Shown one piece after another: positions 57,164 to 64,000 of a stretch of 64,000 nt of DNA. Numbering within the stretch: the first letter of the stretch is position 1; every line of letters starts with the position of its first letter. Made by a program: the position numbers and the translations under genes. Under the pieces are notes generated by a model. That model did no database searches, had not been told where the DNA came from, and worked only from the letters and a program-made list of their open reading frames with translations. Source of the DNA: Acanthosepion esculentum (taxonomy: Eukaryota > Mollusca > Cephalopoda > Sepiida > Sepiidae); NCBI GenBank assembly GCA_964036315.1, contig OZ038498.1:5570778-5634777 (forward strand). Direction: 5' to 3'.

Positions 57164-58643
57164 CACTCCTGATCAAAAATTTAAGACCACTTGAATTTTT
57201 TTTTAAAAAGACTGTTTTTCCTTGAAAACTTTTAAACATTTCTTACTTAAGGTTACTAATTTTATAATCTAAAAGGTTATGTAGACAAAAAGATATAATC
57301 TGAACATTTTATTGAAAAATTGACATTTTTATAAAATGAGGCGTTTTACAATCGATCAAAATTATAAGACCAGAGACAAAAATTCTACGAAATTGTACGA
57401 AAAGTGAACGAAAATATTCAACAACCAAATTTAATAATGAGTTCTACCTCCACTGGTTTGGATGACTTCAGAAATTCTTTGGGGCATGCTAGAAATTAGT
57501 GTTTCCATTAAACTGCGAGGAATATTGCTCCAGCTTCTGAAGATAGCTTCACGAAGTTCATTTATTGTTGAATATTGTTTGCCATTTCGATAAACATCTC
57601 CTGCCATCCATCCCCAAACATTTTCAATTGGGTTCAAGTCTGGTGAGCATGCAGGATGTCTCAAGAGATGGACCCTGTTTTCTTGTAGAAAGGTTAAGGT
57701 CCGGCATGCAGCGTGGATTGCAGAATTATCCTGTTGGAATAACCATCCATCCCCACACAAACGATGGCCCTCCGTCACCAACGATGCTTTTTGTAGCATG
57801 CTAACTGATGACCTTGCACCACATGGAGCTCCATCGTCCCTCTGTAAAAAAAGGCACCCGATACCATTAGGGACCCTCCACCACTATGACGTGTGGAGGA
57901 AATTTCAGGAGGCATGTTTTTGTAATGCCAATATCGTTGGAAGCCATCAGGACCATCTAGATTGCATTTTCTTTCATCAGAAAACAGGACTATCTTCTAC
58001 TTCTCAATGTCCCATGTTTGGTATTCACGACCAAACCTTAAACGGTTCACTTTGTGACGTGGAAGCAGCCGAGGAATTTGTTTGCGCTTTCTATTTACAT
58101 GCCTTTTTGTCGTAAGTGTCATCTGATGGTTACTGGACTGCAATCAGCATCTGTGGCTACCTTCATTTGACTAGAAGAAAGTCCAGTAGACTTTGCGTTT
58201 CCATAATTCGCACTGCCCTTTAGAAAGTTGCAAAACACAGTTTTACTGCAAATTACCTTAGCTGCGATCGCTCGCTGTGACAAACCTTGATTATGGAAAT
58301 CTAGAATTCGAGCACGCTCAACTTCAGTAAGTTTGCTTGCTTTAGGCATGGTGACACCTTTACGCAGTGATTGCTAATCTCTAACTGAACTACAAATATT
58401 AGAATTACCCCAGATCTAACAATTTATACCCCCTGGTCTTATAATTTGGATCAAGTGTAAAACGCCTCATTTTATAAAAATGTCCATTTCTGAATAAATT
58501 GATTGGATTATAACTTTTTGTCTACATAACCTTTTAGATTATAGAATTAGTAACCTTAAGTAAGAAAAAGTTTGTAATGTATTCACGACAAACAGTCTCT
58601 TATAAAAAAATTTCTAGTGGTCTTAAATTTTTGATCAGGAGTG
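57164..58643 (-). mobile_element. Tc1-like transposon with about 205-bp terminal inverted repeats
   Basis: Ends CACTCCTGATCAAAAATTTA at 57,164 and the complement ending at 58,643, each bounded outside by TA (57,162-57,163; 58,644-58,645). The arms stay alignable for roughly 205 bp (to about 57,368 and from about 58,437), including TTACTTAAGGTTACTAATT and AAAATGAGGCGTTTTACA. At 1,480 bp the element is full length for the group but its transposase frame is broken. Confidence 0.93.
57431..58349 (-). pseudogene. Tc1-like transposase, frameshifted
   Basis: The enzyme would bind the element ends and cut and paste them at TA sites. The start ATG at 58,349 opens MPKASKLTEVERARILDFHN and GLSQRAIAAKV, the N-terminal helix-turn-helix. 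The middle is readable in other frames: [20 protein letters not shown] (about 57,960-58,010, first catalytic Asp) and [19 protein letters not shown] (about 57,850-57,890). The last 122 codons (57,431-57,799) are open and hold FQQDNSAIHAACRT (second Asp) and SPDLNPIENVWG (Glu), 34 residues apart, the Tc1 DD34E spacing. At least one stop and two frame changes separate the parts, so it is inactive although the catalytic residues are all present. Confidence 0.9.
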
Positions 58644-58645
58644 TA

Positions 58646-58849
58646 TGTTTTAGTTGTCACTTCACTCTCAGAAGCGGGGGTACTGGTAAGCTGCTGGACT
58701 GCACCGCCTCACCGAAAATCATTTGTAGTTCCCTGTTTTATTTGATAAGAATTTATTCGGCGGGTTGTGCGACAGAAGGGGTTTAAGGAGAGAGCAAAGA
58801 GAAAATTAATTTACTTATATAGGGAATTTACATATATATAGTGACAAAA
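58646..58849. other. no feature recognised
   Basis: Unassigned. Confidence 0.45.
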
Positions 58850-59110
58850 CAAATTATTTACATTGTTCGTACTGTTGTCCTCATCTTTGTTGTCATATTC
58901 ACGACGTTTCGGTTGTTGTACGCTCCGGCCTTCTTCAGGTAAGTGAAATGTCAAACTAGATCCTTTATTTCGTACACTGGGGTAGATTGATTTAGTTCCA
59001 CGTGCCATGACTCTTCCGGATGTCTCAGTTATCTACCTTTAACTCAACTCTCATATAGCTCTGTGAATAACTGCATTGGTTTGCGTCCAGTGACTTGACC
59101 TAAAGAGTTG
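58850..59110 (-). mobile_element. SINE S1, decayed copy
   Basis: The minus strand shows AGAGTTGAGTTAAAGGTAGA, CCTGAAGAAGGCCGGAGCG, ACAACAACCGAAACGTCGTG and the GACAACAGTACGAACAATG tail. The head retains CAGTGACTTGACC-like complement but the A and B boxes are decayed. Confidence 0.7.
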
Positions 59111-59139
59111 CTGGCTATTGCAGTGGGGAACAAAAACTT

Positions 59140-59545
59140 GGAGTGTTGAGTTAAAAGGAAATAACTGAGACATAGAGAAACATCGACTGAAACGTCGTGA
59201 ATATTACAATAAACATGAGGACAACAGTCCGAACAATGGAAATAATATAAATAATTACAATACCTCATCTCAGAAATAGAGAGAGATCCTGAAGAAGGAC
59301 TGAGCGGAGAAGGGCCGAAACGTCGTGAATATGACAATAAAGATGAGGACAAAAGTCCGAACAATAGAAATAATATAAATAATTACAATACCTCATCTCT
59401 GAAAAATAGACAGATCCTGAAGAAAGACGGAGCGGAGAAGGGCCGAAACGTCGTGAATATGACAATAAAGATTAGGATAACAGTCCGAACCATGGAAATA
59501 ATATAAATAATTACAATACCTCATCTCAGAAACAGCTATAAAACA
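59140..59545 (+). mobile_element. tandem SINE S1 tails, about three units
   Basis: CGAAACGTCGTGAATATGAC or variants recur near 59,190, 59,318 and 59,447 (period about 128 bp). Each is followed by AAAGATGAGGACAA, GTCCGAACAAT and TATAAATAATTACAATACCT, and the second and third are preceded by CTGAAGAA. Opposite strand to the neighbouring copy. Confidence 0.8.
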
Positions 59546-59995
59546 AATCATTCTACATCTCTTTCGCAGGTAAAAGTGATGATTTTTTGTGAAATTAAGT
59601 ATTACCTAGCTTTTAGCAGGTATTTGAAACAGATGTGCCCACATAAGCACGCTACAAGAACAAACAAAGGAAATCCTAATATTTTTTTTAAATAGCAAAC
59701 TTTGCATCAGTCATGCAAATTTTTTTAAATGATATAAATTCAACATAATAATACAAAGTTTTGTTGAAAATGTTTCGGCCCGACCCACTTCATAAAATCA
59801 GTGTTTTGGTGACCGAACATCAAATAGCGATTTGGTGAACGAGATCCGCGGCAAGTATAATACAGACTGCGGCAAAAGTAACGCTCTCTTCTCGCCAATT
59901 CACTTTTATTGAATAAAAGTAAATTGCATTGTTTCAGAAATTTATAAGTATTATCACATTAAGACGACACGATTTGCTATGATTAACAAAGTATT
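59546..59995. other. no feature recognised
   Basis: Includes GACTGCGGCAAAAGTAACGC near 59,867, which could be a transposon end, but no partner was found. Confidence 0.4.
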
Positions 59996-60215
59996 TAACA
60001 TGTTCAAAATGCTCCCCTTGATGTTCAAAATGCTCCCTTTCATGTTCCAAATGCTCCCCTTCATGTTCCAAATGCTCCCCTTCATGTTCCAAATGCTCCT
60101 CTTCATGTTCCAAATGCACCCCTTCATGTTCCAAATGCTCCTCTTCATGTTCCAAATGCTCCCCTTCATGTTCCAAATGCTCCCCTTCATGTTCAAAATG
60201 CTCCCCTTCATAATC
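59996..60215. repeat. 21-bp minisatellite, about 10 units
   Basis: ATGTTCCAAATGCTCCCCTTC repeats with point changes (CTCCTCTTC, GCACCCC). As 21 is seven codons, three frames stay open across it. The minus strand reads EHLEHEG repeats in one frame and GSIWNMK repeats in another. This is expected of such a repeat and does not establish a gene. Confidence 0.9.
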
Positions 60216-60474
60216 AATACAACCCTGAACATTATCATGGGTACTTCTCAAACCATTTGACATATTTCTACTTTAACTGTATCAGAAATTTATCAGAAAT
60301 TCCTTGTTTTAATGCAGGAATTGTTTCCGGTTTTTAGTCTGTAAACAGATCTTTCACTACACCCCACAAGAAAAAATCTTACTATATTACGGATGGTGAT
60401 CGTGATGAGCACTCAATTGCTCCATGTCGTACTATCCACCTCAACTCGAAATTAAGATTTAAACATTCCCGATC
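60216..60474. other. no feature recognised
   Basis: Unassigned flank of the minisatellite. Confidence 0.45.
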
Positions 60475-60860
60475 TGGGTACGACGATAAACTACACCCGG
60501 CAGCAAGGCCTCTGATCGCGTGGTTTTCAGGAGTGTGGAACCACCACTTATTTGCTGATGTTCACAGGTCCACACTGACACTAGGTGGTAACACAGCTAT
60601 GGGCAATTAGTTAACCCTCAAACTAGTGTCAAATCACTATGAAAGTATAGAAATAGATTTTTATACTAAAAAATACCAGCAATACATTTTTGAAATAAAA
60701 TAAATTACCAACAATATATTCGATACTCGACAAAAACCCTCTTTACAAAAATACGTCAATGAAAGCTGATCTTCAAAATGATTTCTTGCAAAGAATATCT
60801 ATTCCTTTCGTACGATTCTATTCTGAAAGTCTTGTCGGCTGTAAATAACCCATTGAGGTT
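60475..60860 (-). repeat. dispersed repeat R1, copy 2
   Basis: The minus strand carries the same ordered blocks as 16,360-16,770: a TATCAACCTCAATGGGTTAT-like start, GTATTGCTGGTATTTTTT, GGGTTAACTAATTGCCCATA, GTGGTTCCACACTCCTG, CAGAGGCCTTGCTGC and GTTTATCGTCGTACCCAG. Confidence 0.7.
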
Positions 60861-61027
60861 GATATGCTGTTTTGCGGAGGCGGAAATGGAAAACTTGGAA
60901 GACAGAACTGCGTTGTTGTTGTTACAGTTGTAGAGATTAATTCCTTTTCGACCTCTGCGAACGTAAGTACAAAGTGTACATTTGAGTATGGTCAAATAAA
61001 TGTATAATTTATTTACATACATACATA

Positions 61028-61064
61028 CTAGCAGCTTTTATCTGTTGCTGTTGCTAAGGCAACA

Positions 61065-61065
<1 letters not shown>
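61028..61065 (-). other. possible Helitron-like 3' end
   Basis: On the minus strand the hairpin CTGTTGCCTTAGCAACAG (7-bp stem) is followed 16 bases later by CTAG and T. The GCTGCTAG end equals those at 14,850 and 22,963. No matching 5' end was identified. Confidence 0.3.
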
Positions 61066-61116
<51 letters not shown>

Positions 61117-61229
61117 TGTACATTGTTGATAGCTGTCGTTGTCAGTGGTATTTCTCTGTCAGCGCCTTGGTGTAGACATGTTGCTTTGTGCTGCGTCTCT
61201 CTCTCTCTCTCTCTCTTTCTCTCTCAGCT
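61066..61229. repeat. (GT)n(GA)n at 61,066-61,115 and (TC)n at 61,197-61,229
   Basis: Two dinucleotide tracts on complementary themes about 80 bp apart. Confidence 0.95.
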
Positions 61230-61899
61230 TGCCAGTGTTGCCGTCCATATCGGTCTGTGTTGAGTTAGTTTTAATTAGAGAATATATAGCCGTTGTTTGC
61301 CTCCGAATTAAAATTTGGGTTTTTGGAGCAGCAGTTGCCCTGACTGGTCAATAAATTGTTCGTTTTATTTTGGTTAAACCGGATGAATGCGTGGAGCCTA
61401 TGCGCAGAAAACGTATTTAGGCAGTCTGCTTTGGGACATTGAGCGGTCAACATCCGGCTCGGGTAGAAAAATGTAAAAGGCACGACACCCGTAAAGCAAA
61501 ATAAATCAAACTAAACCAAATCGAATGCGTAAACCATAGTTATTCTTAAGCCATCTTAAACTACTGTAATTTATTTTTGTTCAATGAATATTAATAAATA
61601 AAAAAGGCGTTAATTTTGCCACACCCTGTATCTTTAGTAGCAGAAGAATTGAAAAATATTAATGCATTCATGTCTTCGAATTTCGGCGGATACATTCGAA
61701 AATCTCGAAAAATTAATTCGTTTCTTTGCACCATTTCATTTTTTAATTTGCTTTTGTTAATAATAGACAATCTATATTTTAAAAGTTCTTTATTCTCCCT
61801 GGAATTCGTCATAAGTTTTTTTTTCACCAAAATAAAAATCTAAATCTAAAATAAAAACAAATTATCAAACAAAAAACAAGTAAAATTTAAATAGTTGTG
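61230..61899. other. no feature recognised
   Basis: Overlapping open frames at 61,591-61,843 on both strands are AT-rich and unassigned. Confidence 0.45.
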
Positions 61900-62290
61900 A
61901 GTTAATGATTAATAGGTGACAGTTTTCGACATTCAAACAATGACATGGCAAATTTCCCTACTCTAACTGCAGTCACTCTAGTATATTGCTGGACTCCCCC
62001 GTCGTTTCTCGATGTATGAGAGTGAAGCAACTCAGTTCCAAGGAACCGACAGCCAGACACCTGCACATATGATTTGATTATAGCGGTGAAGGTTTTGTGC
62101 AGAACCAACCACACTTTTTGAACAGCCGAATATAGAGAGCTGGTGCACAACGTGCCAGAAGGTCCCCCAAACGACCCTCCGCAAGTTTTGAATTCAGAGT
62201 TGTCCATCTCCTAGACCAGTTGCCATCCAAGGCTATAGAACCCAGTCTGTCCTGATATTTACCCATATCTGGGAGGAGAAGAGGATTCAT
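61900..62290 (-). repeat. dispersed repeat R2, copy 2
   Basis: The minus strand has GACAACTCTGAATTCAAAAC, GGAGGGTCGTTTGGGGGACC, CACCAGCTCTCTATATTCGG and CACAAAACCTTCACCGCTAT, matching 27,057-27,230 in order. Three frames are open over part of it, so a former coding role is possible but none is recognised. Confidence 0.65.
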
Positions 62291-62520
62291 ACCTTTCCCA
62301 AGGTTATTAGTAAGTAAGTGAATGTAATGGATTCGACTGTAATTTGAACACGGCTCTCCGATTCCTCAATCCGAGACGATATACAACACATATATGTGTG
62401 TGTGTGTTGGTTCTTCACAGTGCCTCTTCTAGTATATTAGTATTATCATTATTAGTATATTATTATTATTAGTATATTATTATTATTAGTAGTAGTATAT
62501 TAGTATCATTATTAGTAGTA

Positions 62521-62556
<36 letters not shown>

Positions 62557-63139
62557 TACTACTCAATTTTGAATGCAAGCTCCGCATTATAACCACTTGT
62601 TACTGACTAATGTGTTTAGTCCTTCATTCATTGGTGAGTAGAAAAAATGTTTTAAAACTGGGCCGGTAACATCCCGTCAACGATTTCTACAGTTTGCAAT
62701 CACCTTGTAGTCGGAATCTGCGCCAGGAGGGAAGATAAAGATATTTATTTTAAATAGCGCAGCCCTACGGGCATAGATTGAATAATGACTGTTATTGTTG
62801 TTTCGTTCACTGGGAAAAAAAAAAGAATGTATCTTTTGGGACTTGCATCCCAAAGCCAGAGAAAAGAAGTGGCGGGAAAAATATCGGCGAAAGGTCAACT
62901 GTAGTGTGACCTTGAAAATAACAACGTCCAATGGAAAAATAAGGGCGTAGAACATAAAAAAGGTCCTCCCCTTTCTGTTCCCCAAAGTAATTATCATGCT
63001 GCGGTCGTTGGGAAATTTTCCCACGTCGAGTAAAAAGCTAATGTTTGGCTTACCTCAGTATTGTTCACGTCTAGGCGGGGAAATACCTCACTTGATATGG
63101 CTTATGTCATTTCTTTAGATTAAATTCATAGTAGCTGGA

Positions 63140-63140
<1 letters not shown>
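62291..63140. repeat. (TATTAT)-type microsatellite at 62,435-62,562, remainder unassigned
   Basis: Irregular ATTAGTATATT units pass into pure (ATT)n. A 115-codon minus-strand frame at 62,677-63,024 shows no recognisable domain. Confidence 0.6.
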
Positions 63141-63205
<65 letters not shown>

Positions 63206-63270
63206 GGAGTTCTCTTTTAAAATAACTATATATAATATACATTAATCATGTGTGTGTGTGTGTGTGTGAT
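63141..63270. repeat. (TA)n at 63,142-63,202 and (TG)n at 63,249-63,270
   Basis: Pure dinucleotide tracts. Confidence 0.95.
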
Positions 63271-64000
63271 GGCGTGTGTTGGCTTATTTTTAAGGGGAAG
63301 TTTTAACAACTAATTCTGCTATCGGACCATGGAAATTCAACGGATATTAATTAACAATTCAGATTACCCATTGTCTCCTGAATTTGCTTTTCTCTGAACC
63401 TGGGGCTGGGGTCTGTATCATCTCACTCTATTTTAATTTTCCCTTCCAGTTTCATTTTCTCTTAATAGTTTTATCAAACTCTAATACAATCATAAAATTT
63501 CATATGCGAAAAAGTTACCAATGTTAATAATAAAATAGACCTTTCCATTCGGGAAATATTCTCTATTCATTAACCGAATCTTTATTGTCGATTGAACGTT
63601 ATATCTTTTTATTGAAACATAAATTTATATATATATAAAAAAAAACTGCCACAGCTGTCCTATTGTTGAGACTTGCAGAAATTTAAAGGAAAAGTATTTA
63701 TGAACACAAAAAGGATTTTATAAATAACAATTGATCAAATGCATTAGTTATACACAGAAATAAGTACAACTACAACTTCAATCTGAAGAATGTCATACTT
63801 ATTAAAAGTGAAAATAACTTACTTAGACGGAAAGTTCTTGAGAGTGCCGCCATTGAATCTTGTTAAAATGTTAACTTACGTCTGGTGTTTTTTTCAAATA
63901 CCTCCTTTCTTAAAAGAAACACTCCTTTCCAAAGCCAAATACAAAACCATAAACTTTAAAAATAATTATAAGAAAAAGTTTACCTCAAGCCCTTCTATCA
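63271..64000. other. no feature recognised
   Basis: AT-rich to the window end, nothing assigned. Confidence 0.5.

Overview
This is invertebrate animal DNA made almost entirely of transposable elements, their relics, and simple or tandem repeats. I found no convincing host protein-coding gene, rRNA gene or intact tRNA gene. Abundant (TCTA)n, (CA)n, (TC)n and (TA)n tracts, tRNA-derived SINEs and many decayed non-LTR elements point to a metazoan. A mollusc, perhaps a cephalopod, seems most plausible, but that assignment is an inference of low to moderate confidence.

Layout. 1-8.8 kb: an LTR fragment abutting a LINE (called LINE-A here), a degenerate tandem repeat, a 100-bp-arm foldback, a GIY-YIG/Penelope-like RT tail, a SINE, and a mariner deletion derivative. 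8.8-12 kb: a truncated Ty3/gypsy-type element on the minus strand (5' LTR, gag, protease remnant, RT). 12-17.5 kb: SINE and RTE-like LINE tail fragments, a Helitron-like element and small minisatellites. 17.5-25.4 kb: a longer LINE-A copy, a Helitron helicase relic, LINE-B, a second foldback, a repeat with a complete hammerhead ribozyme signature, tandem RTE-like tails, and a mariner deletion derivative. 25.4-30 kb: mostly unrecognised DNA with a pogo-like MITE.

30,035-43,525 is the dominant feature: 49 units of 275 bp. Its monomer is recognisably the 3' end (last RT codons plus 3' UTR) of LINE-A. The array is directly continuous on its right side, in the same orientation, with the LINE-A body at 43,526-44,262. 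The simplest reading is that a satellite was born in place from the tail of one retrotransposon copy.

44-54 kb: a small MULE with a perfect 9-bp target duplication and a related empty site 3 kb away, long TCTA arrays, another RTE-like tail, a 79-bp minisatellite, a second pogo-like MITE and a tRNA-type SINE. 53.8-57 kb: a degenerate APE-endonuclease LINE (LINE-C) carrying a nested hAT MITE. 57-64 kb: a nearly complete but inactivated Tc1-like transposon with about 205-bp terminal inverted repeats, SINE tandem tails, a 21-bp coding-periodic minisatellite, dispersed repeats and microsatellites.

The elements do not form one pathway. Two themes recur: tandem amplification of retroelement 3' ends (LINE-A, the RTE-like family, the SINE tails), and nesting of one element in another. 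Element names rest on motifs read by eye; no database search was run.
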